Source: Butyrivibrio proteoclasticus P6B7
GTDB taxonomy: Bacteria > Bacillota > Clostridia > Lachnospirales > Lachnospiraceae
Direction of reading: 5' to 3'
Length of the DNA stretch: 64,000 nucleotides
NCBI RefSeq assembly: GCF_000622085.1
Contig: NZ_JHWL01000002.1
Coordinates: forward strand, 277,179 to 341,178
The notes beneath the pieces were generated by a model. It made no database searches. It was not told the origin of the DNA and saw only the letters and a list, made by a program, of their open reading frames with translations. The translations under genes and the position numbers were made by a program. This document shows, in pieces, positions 16,780 through 26,278 of the stretch (position 1 is the first letter of the stretch; the number at the start of each line of letters is the position of its first letter).

Positions 16780-19700
16780 TTATCTCTTAAGGTTTGTAAG
16801 TTCTTCAAGAAGTGTATCAGATACTGTGATGATACGGCTGTTAGCCTGGAAACCACGCTGTGTTGTGATCATTTCTGTGAACTGTGATGAAAGATCTACG
16901 TTAGACATTTCAAGTACACCAGTGTTCATGTAGCCACCATCTGTATCGATAGCCTGAATTGTTGCTTCTCCAGAGTTAAGAGTCTGTGAGTAGAGGTTAT
17001 CTCCTTCCTTTGAAAGACCTGATGCATTAGCAAATTCTGCTGTAGCGATCTGACCAAGAAGCTTAGTCTGACCATTAGAATATGTTGCATAGATCTGTCC
17101 ATCTGTACTGATGGAAACACCGTTCATCTCACCAACTGCACGTCCTGTGTTAAGAGACTGGATATCACCCTTGTTAGCCTTAATTGTTGAAGAACCGTTT
17201 GTGTTGTAGTTAGTAATTGTTGAGAAGTCGAAGTAAACATCTCCTGCCTTATCAGCTTCATCAGGATTAGCTGAGGATGCCTGGAAACCGAATGCTTCAA
17301 AGCCTTCAGTATTCTGATTGAACTTCATTGTAACCTTGCCAGTTGAATCACCATCAGCTAATTCAAGAGCACCATTTTCAGGCTTAAATTTAAGCTGAAT
17401 TGAACGCTCGCCAAGAATAAGGCTTAATGTTCCATTTGATTCAAGTTTGTAGGTTCCATCTGTACCAAAAGCATCTGCTTCTTCGTCTGTAATACCATAG
17501 ATCTTTTTAAGAAGACCTGCTGTATCAGACTTGGATGTCTCTTTAAGGTCATCAATATTACCGGTGCTAGAAACATCGTTATAAACTCTCTTTGTTGTAT
17601 AACTAATTGTTCCATCGCTTCCTACAACCATACCATATTCGCTACTCATTGCGATTGGATCGTCTGTTTCGTCGTGAGATATTGATAACTTACCATCCTT
17701 AGTAAATTCAAAATTAACGGTTTCAACAACATTAGAATCAATCTTATTTAAAGCTTCTTCAACACCAGATTCTGAATAGAAATAGGCATCTCTAAGGAGA
17801 CTTAAATATGGATTGTCATCTTCTGTATCCCACGAACCTTTAAGGGAATTTAATGCATATGCCTTGTTGTAATCGTGAGCACTTCCGTTAACTCTTGTGC
17901 TAAAAATATATGATGGCTGAGATGAAGGAATCTCATAATTAGAATTAAGATTGCCTTTTACTTCAGTTTTAAGACTATATGTTTTGTCCCAAAGAGTTTT
18001 CTCTCCATAATCCATTCCTGGATAAGTTATAGTCATACCATCTGATCCAGTTATATTATAAATTGAGAATGTTATAGCTTCAGTAGAATCAGGATCAAAA
18101 TTATCAAGAGCTTCAATTTCTGTTACTTTATCATCAAACAATACCTTCAATTTATCTACTGCTGCAATTTCTTTAGTCGCTGTGTTATACATCATCTGGG
18201 CAGTAGCTTTATCTGAATATCCACTTGTTATAGTCTCTTGCTGATCTATATCATCATCTAATTCTGTTATTTCTATTTCTATATCAGTAACAATTCCTGA
18301 AAGTGTTGTAGTATCAGTAAAATTAACAGTTGTAGGATCTGTAGCATCTGTTGCTAGAGCAATTATTGCGTTATATATATCAGTATATCCAGCACTATTT
18401 ATATTATTTAAGGCCTGTACAAAATTAGTTGATGCACTTCCAGCGCTTATGGATGCTGCAATTTCATCTTTTAATGTATTTAGTAATCCCTGTAATCTTT
18501 CATCTTCTACAATAGCATCAAAAGCATCTACTGCATTTTGGGCTCTAGTTTGCTCAATTTCTAAATCGTTTCTAACGCTTGTCAAGTCTGAAGATGTTAA
18601 TGCATTAGAGCGATCAGGAAATTTTGTTTCAAATCTTTCAATAAGGGCTGATCTTACTGCTTTAGTTTCATTATCTATCTCTACACCTAATTGCAGAGAT
18701 TTACTCTCAAGTTCTTGCGTATAAATTTTTACCACTTTACTGGACTCGTTATACTCATAGAAAATGTGAGCCTCATCATGGCCTTTATCAGCTACCTCAA
18801 GCCATTCATTAATTGCTAATCCTAATGTCTGCTCATTATTATCTACAAAATCATTAAGGTAACTTTGCAAAGCAGAATATGTACTGGTAGATGAATTGTA
18901 GTAGTTAGTTACAGCAGTAGTGCCTGACATTGCGATATTTTTCTTGATTGTAAGTGAAGGACTGTTTTCTGAATCTCCTTTGCTGTAATAGTACTTATAA
19001 TCAGATGATAAATACTTTGAATCTGAAATTCCAAATACTGTTGAAAGATAATCAGCCGTAAGCTTATCACATGAATCAGAACCAGCTGGAATCCTATATG
19101 CTTCAAGAGTTTTCTCATTTACAAAGTAATTTGTCTTTCCTCTAGCTGCAAATGATGAAATCTTATCAGTTGCATAAGAAGCATTTTCAACATCCTTAAC
19201 CTGATGTGTAATTGTGATTTCACCATAATTAGGGTTTGTGGTAGCATCTCCAGTAGCATTTATTGTATAATACGCATTCTTTCCGTAATCAGCCTCTGCT
19301 TCCTTATCCACCATGTATACATTATTTAGAACACCAGCAGATTTTGATGAACTTGTACTCATTAAGTCTGAGAGAGGGTTGCTTTTTGCACTAGCATTAT
19401 TCTTTATTCCTGAATACTTGGTATCTCCAGCAGGAGCATTGATGGAAATAAGATCGCCTGTTGAATTAGCCTCAAACTCATAATTTCCTGCTTTTGAGTA
19501 AGTCTTGGTTGTTATGGCCTCTTCTGTTGTTCCAAATCTAACACTCTTAAGCATCTCTTCTCCAAGTGAATTACCCTTAGAGTCGATGATATCTGTAAGT
19601 GAAAGTGAGAAAAGATGATCTGTTCCAGTATCCTTAAGTACGAATTTTCCTGTATATAAGTATCCCTTGTTGTCATAGAACTCAAGAGTTATTGTCTTAC

Positions 19701-20286
19701 CATCGTCAGACTGTACGTTTGAATCATTATCATCGATATTTCCGCTAAAAAGAGCTGCTGTTGTAGAAGCAGGTGAATATGTGCTGTTAGCTGCGCTCAT
19801 GATCTGTAGCTGTGAAAGCTCACCTTTGTTAATTGTGATCTCACCAGTTTCTCTATCTTCCTGAGCTACCCAGCCCATTACGAAGTAACCATTTGACTGC
19901 ATTGCAAGGTTTCCTGCGCCGTCAACGTAGAAAGAACCATCTCTTGTATAGAGCTGTTCTGCACCACTGTTAACAACGAAGAATGACTTACCAGTGATCA
20001 TGATATCAAATGGGTTATTTGTTGTCTGAGTTGCGCCCTGGCCTTCGATTGCTGTATTGATAGCGCCTGACTTAGCACCAAGACCGATCTGACGAGCATT
20101 TACACCACCACGGGTCTCTGTGGCACCAGATGCTGTCTGTGTGGTCTGATACATAAGATCTGAGAAAGTAATTGACTGTGATTTAAAAGAAGTTGTATTA
20201 ACGTTGGCAATATTGTTACCAATAACGTCCATCTTTGTCTGGTGAGTCTTAAGACCAGCAACACCAGAATAAAGTGATCTCATCAT
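16780..20286 (-). CDS. flgE: Very large flagellar hook protein FlgE
   Basis: FlgE builds the hook. The N-terminal rod-like D0 segment (MMRSLYSGVAGLKTHQTKMD, then NIANVNTTSFKS) and the C-terminal segment (MSNVDLSSQFTEMITTQRGFQANSRI) are standard. At 1168 aa it is about twice the usual 400-600. The excess is in the middle, about residues 330-960, and includes a helix-rich, Glu/Asp/Ala-rich part (about 535-730) read as likely coiled coil. The DNA of this part looks more AT-rich than the ends. ATG 20286 (or the next ATG) has GGAGG about ten bases upstream. A terminator follows the gene. Confidence 0.95.
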   Translation of the reverse strand: MMRSLYSGVAGLKTHQTKMDVIGNNIANVNTTSFKSQSITFSDLMYQTTQTASGATETRGGVNARQIGLGAKSGAINTAIEGQGATQTTNNPFDIMITGKSFFVVNSGAEQLYTRDGSFYVDGAGNLAMQSNGYFVMGWVAQEDRETGEITINKGELSQLQIMSAANSTYSPASTTAALFSGNIDDNDSNVQSDDGKTITLEFYDNKGYLYTGKFVLKDTGTDHLFSLSLTDIIDSKGNSLGEEMLKSVRFGTTEEAITTKTYSKAGNYEFEANSTGDLISINAPAGDTKYSGIKNNASAKSNPLSDLMSTSSSKSAGVLNNVYMVDKEAEADYGKNAYYTINATGDATTNPNYGEITITHQVKDVENASYATDKISSFAARGKTNYFVNEKTLEAYRIPAGSDSCDKLTADYLSTVFGISDSKYLSSDYKYYYSKGDSENSPSLTIKKNIAMSGTTAVTNYYNSSTSTYSALQSYLNDFVDNNEQTLGLAINEWLEVADKGHDEAHIFYEYNESSKVVKIYTQELESKSLQLGVEIDNETKAVRSALIERFETKFPDRSNALTSSDLTSVRNDLEIEQTRAQNAVDAFDAIVEDERLQGLLNTLKDEIAASISAGSASTNFVQALNNINSAGYTDIYNAIIALATDATDPTTVNFTDTTTLSGIVTDIEIEITELDDDIDQQETITSGYSDKATAQMMYNTATKEIAAVDKLKVLFDDKVTEIEALDNFDPDSTEAITFSIYNITGSDGMTITYPGMDYGEKTLWDKTYSLKTEVKGNLNSNYEIPSSQPSYIFSTRVNGSAHDYNKAYALNSLKGSWDTEDDNPYLSLLRDAYFYSESGVEEALNKIDSNVVETVNFEFTKDGKLSISHDETDDPIAMSSEYGMVVGSDGTISYTTKRVYNDVSSTGNIDDLKETSKSDTAGLLKKIYGITDEEADAFGTDGTYKLESNGTLSLILGERSIQLKFKPENGALELADGDSTGKVTMKFNQNTEGFEAFGFQASSANPDEADKAGDVYFDFSTITNYNTNGSSTIKANKGDIQSLNTGRAVGEMNGVSISTDGQIYATYSNGQTKLLGQIATAEFANASGLSKEGDNLYSQTLNSGEATIQAIDTDGGYMNTGVLEMSNVDLSSQFTEMITTQRGFQANSRIITVSDTLLEELTNLKR

Positions 20287-20388
20287 AGGGCAAAGTCCTC
20301 CATCCTACGAAAAACAATGCTTTTGCATAATCAGAACTGCTGGTATTCCTCATATCACAAAAACAAACTATAGATTTTGGACGAATGC

Positions 20389-20460
20389 AAGTGGGAAGCT
20401 TTACGAATTACCCTCAGTCGGTCGGGTAATTAAGATCTCCTGATGGCCATCTGGCCACTT
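20389..20460 (-). ncRNA. Candidate structured intercistronic RNA upstream of flgE
   Basis: The 182-nt gap between the TIGR02530 gene and flgE can fold on the minus strand into a closed junction: an outer helix AAGTGG (20455-20460) with CCACTT (20389-20394), an inner hairpin GGCC-AGAT-GGCC, and an 8-bp hairpin AATTACCC / GGGTAATT (20406-20431) with a 10-nt loop. It matches no riboswitch I can recall; the conserved GEMM-I c-di-GMP core is absent. It could control or stabilise the flgE message. Confidence 0.4.
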
Positions 20461-20468
20461 CGGTCCAA

Positions 20469-20894
20469 TCATGCTATCACTGCACCGTCTATGTTTGTAA
20501 ATACATTACTCTTGTTTTCTGTCTGATCCATGGCTGTAACTACTGTGTTGTTAGGAATATTTACGATAAATGCAAGCTGGTCAATGAGAATAAGTGAATC
20601 CTTTATTCCCTTTTCCTGAGCTTCTGCTGTGCCCTTACTAAGTCTGTCCATCTGGTCAGCTGTAAGTGCGATATTCCTGTCATTAAGTCTGTTTACAGCA
20701 TGCTTAGAAAACTTTAAGTTCTCTGTACTACTATTATTATCGACAGTTTCTTTAACTTTATTTAGTATCTGGGCAAAAGAATTCTCCCCAGTCGGAATAG
20801 ACTGCGGCTTTTTTCCTGGCTTTTGCACATTAGGATTTAGATACTGATCCTGAACCTGTCCAATGGAAAAGAACTGACGATCATCAAAAGTCAT
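20469..20894 (-). CDS. Flagellar operon protein, TIGR02530 family
   Basis: This 141-aa protein has the family core FSKHAVNRLNDRNIALTADQMDRLSKG and a C-terminal segment ending in a predicted strand pattern (SLILIDQLAFIVNIPNNTVVTAMD). Members are found between flgD and flgE in many Firmicute flagellar operons, as here; the molecular role is not established. The gene starts at ATG 20894 after GGAGG. About 55 bases separate it from flgD. Confidence 0.88.
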   Translation of the reverse strand: MTFDDRQFFSIGQVQDQYLNPNVQKPGKKPQSIPTGENSFAQILNKVKETVDNNSSTENLKFSKHAVNRLNDRNIALTADQMDRLSKGTAEAQEKGIKDSLILIDQLAFIVNIPNNTVVTAMDQTENKSNVFTNIDGAVIA

Positions 20895-20948
20895 ATTGGC
20901 TTACCTCCTTTCCCTAGTATTTTTATGAGATAGCTCTTTTAACAGTTA

Positions 20949-21647
20949 TCAGAGCTCGTCGTCTGATTTAAGTGTTCTGAACTCATCACCTCTGATGGCA
21001 TCGATTCTGTTAACGTACTGAAGAAGTGATGTTACATAATCCTTATCCATGAGGTTCTTAGCCTTGTCATCCATGAGAGTCATGTAGTAAGTGTACATAG
21101 TGTCGATCTGGCTGCCGTGCTCTTCATCTGAAATAGCCTCAAGGTTAGGAAGCTTATCAATAGCCTTCTGGAAGTCGTTTACAACTTCAAGAGCGCTTGT
21201 GTAATTAGTATCAAGAACCTCAGTAACATCATCGATACTGTAGTTAGTGCCGTTGATATTAAGGTATGCCTTGTTGCCGCTGTAGGTTACGAAATCTACA
21301 ACGCCCTGAACCTGAGAAGTTGTGCCGTTCTCAGCATTGGTCTGGGTGATGGTAACTGTCTTACCAACCATCTCAGATGCTCTTGAAAGAGCCATTGAAT
21401 TAGCCATGTTATTGAGCTGCTCAACCTGAGTGAAGGTAGCGTACTGTGAGATGTACTCTGTGTTAGATGTTGGCTCCAATGGATCCTGATATTTCATCTG
21501 AGCAACCAAAATCTGAAGAAACGAATCCTTGTCATAACCAGTAGGTGTGGCCTGCTTGGTCTTTTCAAGTTCCTGAGTCTCTTTGGATTTACTGTTAACG
21601 ACTTCGCCGTTTTTAATGATTGCATTTACTGAACTAACATCTGCCAT
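20949..21647 (-). CDS. flgD: Flagellar hook capping protein FlgD
   Basis: FlgD caps the growing hook and guides FlgE subunits. The 232-aa reading from ATG 21647 (MADVSSVNAIIKNGE) has an AGAGG site upstream; an upstream in-frame start has none. The diagnostic N-terminal block KDSFLQILVAQMKYQDPLEPTSNTEYISQ... is present at about residues 40-70, followed by a Tudor-like beta domain region. The C-terminal part (about 160-232) is a divergent helical extension. Confidence 0.94.
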   Translation of the reverse strand: MADVSSVNAIIKNGEVVNSKSKETQELEKTKQATPTGYDKDSFLQILVAQMKYQDPLEPTSNTEYISQYATFTQVEQLNNMANSMALSRASEMVGKTVTITQTNAENGTTSQVQGVVDFVTYSGNKAYLNINGTNYSIDDVTEVLDTNYTSALEVVNDFQKAIDKLPNLEAISDEEHGSQIDTMYTYYMTLMDDKAKNLMDKDYVTSLLQYVNRIDAIRGDEFRTLKSDDEL

Positions 21648-21721
21648 AATTGACCTCTTTCTTTCCCTGGTGCCTATGTTCTCCATAAGCACCAGGAATA
21701 AATAAAACTTATAAGGAGAAG

Positions 21722-23200
21722 TTAAGCACTGTAATCTACTGTGTTTCCGTTCATTGCCATCATCTGAGCTGCCAGTCTGTCTTCATCTTCAAGCTCTTCT
21801 TCTGGAATTTCTTCCAGTTCAGAGAGGTTGATCCTTCTGATGGATTTCTTTTGTCTTCCCATCTGTTCCTGTGCCTTCTGATTTGGATCATCCTGCTGTA
21901 GGTTCTGCTCAAATGCGTGGGATGCAATTGTTACTTCAATGGAGGTTACCTTAATGCCCTGTTCGCTAAACTTCTGCTGAAGCTGTACCATCTGGCTTTC
22001 TACTGCTTCTTTTACGATCTCGTTCTGAGCTGTAAACTTAGCAACGATGCCGTCCTTGGATGAAGTGAGAAGAACATTTACGTTACCAAGACTTGCGGGA
22101 TGAAGCTGAAGCTCCATGGATGTCTGGGTTTCGGTATTGAGAATTGTGATCTTCTCTGTGATCTGCCTGATGATATTCTCCATCTGTGCTCTGTCAGTGT
22201 AGCTAAAGGAGTCAGATCTTGTGACTGCCTGGGTAGCTTCTGCAATGTTATCAACTATCTGATTAAACAGAGCCTGGCTTGGATCACTTCCATTTGAAGT
22301 ATCTTTGTTTGTGTTATTCTGTTTGTGTTCGTTGTTTGAATGCTCGGGTGCTTTGATCGTTACTGCTTCGGTAGGTTCCTCAGTTTCAATAACCACCTTG
22401 GGCTCTTCCACCTTCACCTGCTCCTCTGCAGCCTTTGGAGTTACAATAGGAGTTTCAATATCCTCTGTGTTTTCTCCATTTAATAATTCAGAAAAGTTCT
22501 TAGATTCCTGGGTTATTACCTGATCCAGGTCTTCCTCAGATAAGTCATACTCATTCATAAGTTGACTTCTCATACTATCTGCACCCTCTAAGAGGTCCTG
22601 CAATGAAGTATAAAGTTCTGAGTCTGTTATAAGATCAAGCGCCTTTTCCTGACCTGATGTAAGAGCTACGATCTGCTGAATGTTATCTGTGTTTAAAAGA
22701 TCTATGATTGAAAGTCCAAGGATTTCCATAGCATCAAGTAGATCTTCCTCATCAATATCAAGCATTTCTATAAGCTCATTTACCAGCGTCTTAGCATCCT
22801 CTGTAATGGATTCCTGCAGCTTGTCATTAGCTTCCATGCCGGTTGTTTCTTTTGTCTCTACTGCGGATTCTTTGTCTGTTGGCTTAGCCTGCTGATTATT
22901 ATCAGATACTTTGTTATCAGCCTTTGTATTTGCATTTACATCGGCTTTTGTTGTAGCCTTAGCATTTACATCATCCGCTTTAGTATCATCCTTAGAACTA
23001 ACCTGGGCTTTATTTGTAGTGATCTTCACTTCAGTTTTGGTTGTCTTAACAACGGTATCAGTTACCTTGATAAGAACGTTGTCGAAACTAACCTGAGCCT
23101 GATTCTTGTTGTTCTGCCCAGTAGTAGAGGAAACATTTGTGGCTGCAGCGCTCTGTGTCATGTAAGGAAGTATCCCTACAACATTTGTTGCACTGCTCAT
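21722..23200 (-). CDS. fliK: Flagellar hook-length control protein FliK
   Basis: This 492-aa protein has the usual low-complexity N-terminal ruler (Lys/Thr/Asp/Ala-rich, about 1-330) and a conserved C-terminal switch domain (LQLHPASLGNVNVLL, IVKEAVESQMVQLQQKF). FliK measures the hook and triggers FlhB to change export specificity. The ATG at 23200 has AGGAGG six bases upstream. It is the first gene after an internal terminator and a sigma28-like promoter, so it heads the fliK-flgD-TIGR02530-flgE transcript. Confidence 0.93.
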   Translation of the reverse strand: MSSATNVVGILPYMTQSAAATNVSSTTGQNNKNQAQVSFDNVLIKVTDTVVKTTKTEVKITTNKAQVSSKDDTKADDVNAKATTKADVNANTKADNKVSDNNQQAKPTDKESAVETKETTGMEANDKLQESITEDAKTLVNELIEMLDIDEEDLLDAMEILGLSIIDLLNTDNIQQIVALTSGQEKALDLITDSELYTSLQDLLEGADSMRSQLMNEYDLSEEDLDQVITQESKNFSELLNGENTEDIETPIVTPKAAEEQVKVEEPKVVIETEEPTEAVTIKAPEHSNNEHKQNNTNKDTSNGSDPSQALFNQIVDNIAEATQAVTRSDSFSYTDRAQMENIIRQITEKITILNTETQTSMELQLHPASLGNVNVLLTSSKDGIVAKFTAQNEIVKEAVESQMVQLQQKFSEQGIKVTSIEVTIASHAFEQNLQQDDPNQKAQEQMGRQKKSIRRINLSELEEIPEEELEDEDRLAAQMMAMNGNTVDYSA

Positions 23201-23321
23201 CAAATTCCTCCTTCCGATATTGAAAGTTTGTAAGCTATATTTAGTTGTTTGGGTGATGTAGACAGGTGTTTGGGTTCATCCAGCATATGAACATAAACAT
23301 ACCTATACTACTTCAGTTACT

Positions 23322-23349
23322 ATATCGGTGGACGGGGGAAATAGATTTA
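23322..23349 (-). promoter_or_regulatory. Sigma28-type promoter upstream of fliK
   Basis: On the minus strand TAAA (23346-23349) is followed after 16 nt by ACCGATAT (23322-23329), close to the flagellar sigma28 consensus TAAA-N15-GCCGATAA. It lies between the terminator at 23409-23449 and the fliK start. It overlaps two imperfect 21-nt direct repeats that share ATTTCCCC and TCCAC (about 23322-23363). Confidence 0.6.
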
Positions 23350-23408
23350 GTGGATGGGGAAATTATTTTCTAAATCTTTTATTAAATTTGATATTACGGG
23401 CAATAAAA

Positions 23409-23449
23409 GACGACCCCAAAGCACATTTCATATGCACTCCAAGGTCGTC
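23409..23449 (-). terminator. Internal terminator of the fla/che operon, after ylxF
   Basis: A 7-bp perfect stem GACGACC / GGTCGTC encloses a 27-nt loop with further partial pairing and runs into TTTTATT on the minus strand. It ends the flgB-ylxF transcript 38 bases past the ylxF stop and implies that fliK and later genes are separately transcribed or reached by read-through. Confidence 0.75.
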
Positions 23450-23487
23450 GCACTTTTTCTTTTTATATTTAACAGTGTTTGGTTACG

Positions 23488-24411
23488 TTATCCTGTTACC
23501 TGTGTGGACTCTTTTTCCAAAGCATCAGGTTCAAGGAGCTGAGTAAGCTTAGCTGCGTTAGCCTCTGTCATTACCGCCAGGATATCTGCGCGGTTTTCGA
23601 TGGACATCTGAGCAAGAATCCTTGCTACAAGGCTTATCTGATTCTCGTTAACCATCTCATCAAAGATAGCTGCAGCCTTCTTAGCCTTCATACCTGAATA
23701 GGTAGCAGCAAAAGCCTTGATGGCAGCGTCATCATACTGATCCGCAATTACCTGCTTATAAAGCTCTGCTGCAGCATCAGGATCGATCATCTCGTAATAT
23801 GCTGCATATTCTGAAGCATCTGGAGCATTATTTCCATAAACAATCTCTTCATAGAACTTAGCCTTATCTTCGTAGAACTGCTTCTGTTCCTGTTCAAAAG
23901 GCTCAAGTCTTGCAACCTCTTGCTCCAGCTTATCTATGGTGGCCGCGTAAGTACTGTTTAAAGTCTTTTCATCTGCCAGTTCCTGCTCTAACTGTTTAAT
24001 ATAAGCAGTAGCATCTTCGAGGGTTGTTATACCAGACCCATCTGCCGAGCTATAATCTACAGCCACATCCACAGTGGATCTGTTTCCCTCAGGAAGAATA
24101 AAGCTCACATAAGGAATATCCCTAAGAAGTGGCGCCAGAATATCAGAGCCAAAGCCTCCAACATCCAGTTTAACCAAAAGAGCCATGATAGCAAGCCAGA
24201 TAAGAATAATCAACAGGGTAATGACAATAGTAGCCATACCGCCAGCATTGTCGCCATTAATCTCGGCATTTCTGTCGGCAAATTCCTGAGCTTTTTCCTT
24301 CTGCTCTTTACGCTGCTCCTTTAATTTCTTTTGAAATTCCTTTTTGTCGGCCTTTAATTTGGCCTTGGCAGCTTTAGGATCTTCAATTGAAGTATTGTTA
24401 GTATCAGCCAT
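23488..24411 (-). CDS. ylxF: YlxF-like flagellar operon protein (MotE/MgtE-N type)
   Basis: The 307-aa protein has a highly charged cytoplasmic start (about 10-50, Lys/Glu-rich), one membrane helix (about 58-80), a coiled coil (about 130-180) and a C-terminal helical domain of the MgtE N-terminal/MotE kind (AAAIFDEMVNENQISLVARILAQM). Its place between fliJ and fliK is that of Bacillus ylxF. A stator-chaperone role, as reported for MotE proteins in other bacteria, is possible but unproven here. Confidence 0.8.
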   Translation of the reverse strand: MADTNNTSIEDPKAAKAKLKADKKEFQKKLKEQRKEQKEKAQEFADRNAEINGDNAGGMATIVITLLIILIWLAIMALLVKLDVGGFGSDILAPLLRDIPYVSFILPEGNRSTVDVAVDYSSADGSGITTLEDATAYIKQLEQELADEKTLNSTYAATIDKLEQEVARLEPFEQEQKQFYEDKAKFYEEIVYGNNAPDASEYAAYYEMIDPDAAAELYKQVIADQYDDAAIKAFAATYSGMKAKKAAAIFDEMVNENQISLVARILAQMSIENRADILAVMTEANAAKLTQLLEPDALEKESTQVTG

Positions 24412-24425
24412 TGCATCCTCCGGTT

Positions 24426-24893
24426 TTATTTAGCATTTTCTTCTTCGCGTTGCCTTTGCCCGTAAGTAAAGCTGGTTCGCTGATCGTTTTCCTTTGCTTC
24501 TTCCTGCTTTTCCTCTTCCAAGTACTCGGCATAAGCCCGATCCCGCAGTGTTTCCTGCATCTTGCGTTCCTGAATAGCTTTTGTAAGTCTGACTCTGACC
24601 TTTTCAAGATCAGATTCGCACTTTTTAACAACCATAGCCTGGTTCTTGATCATAACGTCTATCTGGGCTGTGGCATACTGATTATCAAGAATGTCCTGAA
24701 CTTTAAGCTTGGACTCATTTCTAAGTTCCTCTGCCTCAAGCAGGTACTGATCTTTTCTATTAAAATAATCCTCCAAAATATCCAGCTGTTTGTTAAGCTC
24801 CGATGAAGCTGCAGCAAATTCCATTTTGATCTGGCCTTCAGTCTTCTGCTTAAGATTCAGGATATTTTGCATCCTATAGACAAATCTTGCCAT
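24426..24893 (-). CDS. fliJ: Flagellar export chaperone/stalk protein FliJ
   Basis: This 155-aa, almost entirely alpha-helical, Lys/Glu/Gln-rich protein has the antiparallel coiled-coil pattern of FliJ (FVYRMQNILNLKQKTEGQIK at the start). FliJ sits in the FliI hexamer and links it to FlhA. It follows fliI by 11 bases. The ribosome site is weak, so coupling to fliI is likely. Confidence 0.88.
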   Translation of the reverse strand: MARFVYRMQNILNLKQKTEGQIKMEFAAASSELNKQLDILEDYFNRKDQYLLEAEELRNESKLKVQDILDNQYATAQIDVMIKNQAMVVKKCESDLEKVRVRLTKAIQERKMQETLRDRAYAEYLEEEKQEEAKENDQRTSFTYGQRQREEENAK

Positions 24894-24904
24894 ACAACAC
24901 CATA

Positions 24905-26263
24905 CTAATCACTAAACATTGAAAGGAGCTGGTCTCTGATTTCTTCAAAGGTAAACTTCTCGTCTGTCTCCTGAGTCAGAAACTCGTTTACAGCTTCTAT
25001 CTTGGATACGGCATAGTCAATATTTTTGTTGGCGCCCATTCTATAGGCACCGATGTTGATCAGATCCTCTGCATCATTATAGGTTGCAAGAACATTTTTA
25101 AGCTTTCCTGCAGCTCTTTTATGCTCTGGATCTGCGATTGCTGACATACATCTTGAAATGCTGGCAAGAACATCGATGGCAGGATAATGGTTCTTTTGCG
25201 CAAGCTTTCTGTTAAGTACTATATGTCCATCCAGGATACCTCTGGCGGTATCGGTAATGGGCTCATTCATATCATCACCATCAACAAGGACTGTATAAAG
25301 ACCTGTGATGGAGCCTTTCTTGGATCTTCCAGCTCTTTCAAGGAGCTTAGGCATCTCTGCGTAAACTGATGGAGGATACCCTCGAGATACAGGAGGCTCG
25401 CCACTGGCAAGTCCGATTTCTCTTTGTGCCATAGAGAAACGGGTAAGGGAGTCCATCATAAGAAGTACGTCTTTTCCCTTATCTCTAAAATACTCAGCAA
25501 TAGATGTGGCGGTCTTGGCAGCTTTAAGTCTTTCAAGTGCCGGTTTATCAGAGGTTGCGCAGACCACGATAGATCTTTTCATACCCTCTTCACCAAGGTC
25601 ACGTTCTATGAACTCTCGTACTTCCCTTCCACGCTCTCCAATAAGAGCAATTACATTTATATCCGCTTGGGTGTTCCTTGCGAACATACCAAGGAGGGTG
25701 GACTTACCAACACCGGAACCGGCAAATATGCCAATTCTCTGGCCCTTACCAACTGTAAGGAGACCATCAACAGCCTTTACGCCAAGGGAAAGAACATCTG
25801 AAATAGGATCTCTTGTCATAGGATCCGGTGGCTGATTCTCTACTGAGTAGGCAACGCCGCCTTCAAGAACAAAGCCCTTACCAAAGCTTGTACCATCGAT
25901 TCTTCCAAGGCCATCTAAGGTTTTACCAAGAAGTCCCTCGCCTACATTTACGCGAAGAGGTGAATCGGTGTTTTCAACAATGCTTCCATTTCCTATTCCA
26001 CTGGTATTTTCATAGGGCATCAGCTGTACGTGATTATCTTTAAAGCCTACAACCTCTGCCATGGCTGGTCTAACTACCTTTGAGGTTTCAACCTCGTTAT
26101 CTTTTTTCTTAGGATAAATCAGACATATGTCGCCAAGCTTAGCATCTGGTCCTGCAGACTCGATGGTAAGCCCAATTACGTTCACCACCTTACCTCTTGT
26201 CCGGTAAAATGGTGCACTTTGCATCTTTTTGTATTTTTGCATATCAATAGAATATGTAAGCAT
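24905..26263 (-). CDS. fliI: Flagellum-specific ATPase FliI
   Basis: The 452-aa product is an F1-beta-like ATPase with Walker A GSGVGKST at about residues 182-189 and a Walker B strand around DVLLMMDSLTRFSMAQREIGLA. It powers substrate delivery to the export gate with FliH and FliJ. The start is ATG 26263 with AGGCGG upstream; it follows fliH by 15 bases. Confidence 0.97.
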   Translation of the reverse strand: MLTYSIDMQKYKKMQSAPFYRTRGKVVNVIGLTIESAGPDAKLGDICLIYPKKKDNEVETSKVVRPAMAEVVGFKDNHVQLMPYENTSGIGNGSIVENTDSPLRVNVGEGLLGKTLDGLGRIDGTSFGKGFVLEGGVAYSVENQPPDPMTRDPISDVLSLGVKAVDGLLTVGKGQRIGIFAGSGVGKSTLLGMFARNTQADINVIALIGERGREVREFIERDLGEEGMKRSIVVCATSDKPALERLKAAKTATSIAEYFRDKGKDVLLMMDSLTRFSMAQREIGLASGEPPVSRGYPPSVYAEMPKLLERAGRSKKGSITGLYTVLVDGDDMNEPITDTARGILDGHIVLNRKLAQKNHYPAIDVLASISRCMSAIADPEHKRAAGKLKNVLATYNDAEDLINIGAYRMGANKNIDYAVSKIEAVNEFLTQETDEKFTFEEIRDQLLSMFSD

Positions 26264-26278
26264 ACAAATACCGCCTGA

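Noticed and set aside
20287..20468. GEMM-I c-di-GMP riboswitch before flgE
   Set aside because: The conserved tetraloop/receptor and ligand-binding core sequences were looked for and are absent; only a generic three-helix fold is seen.
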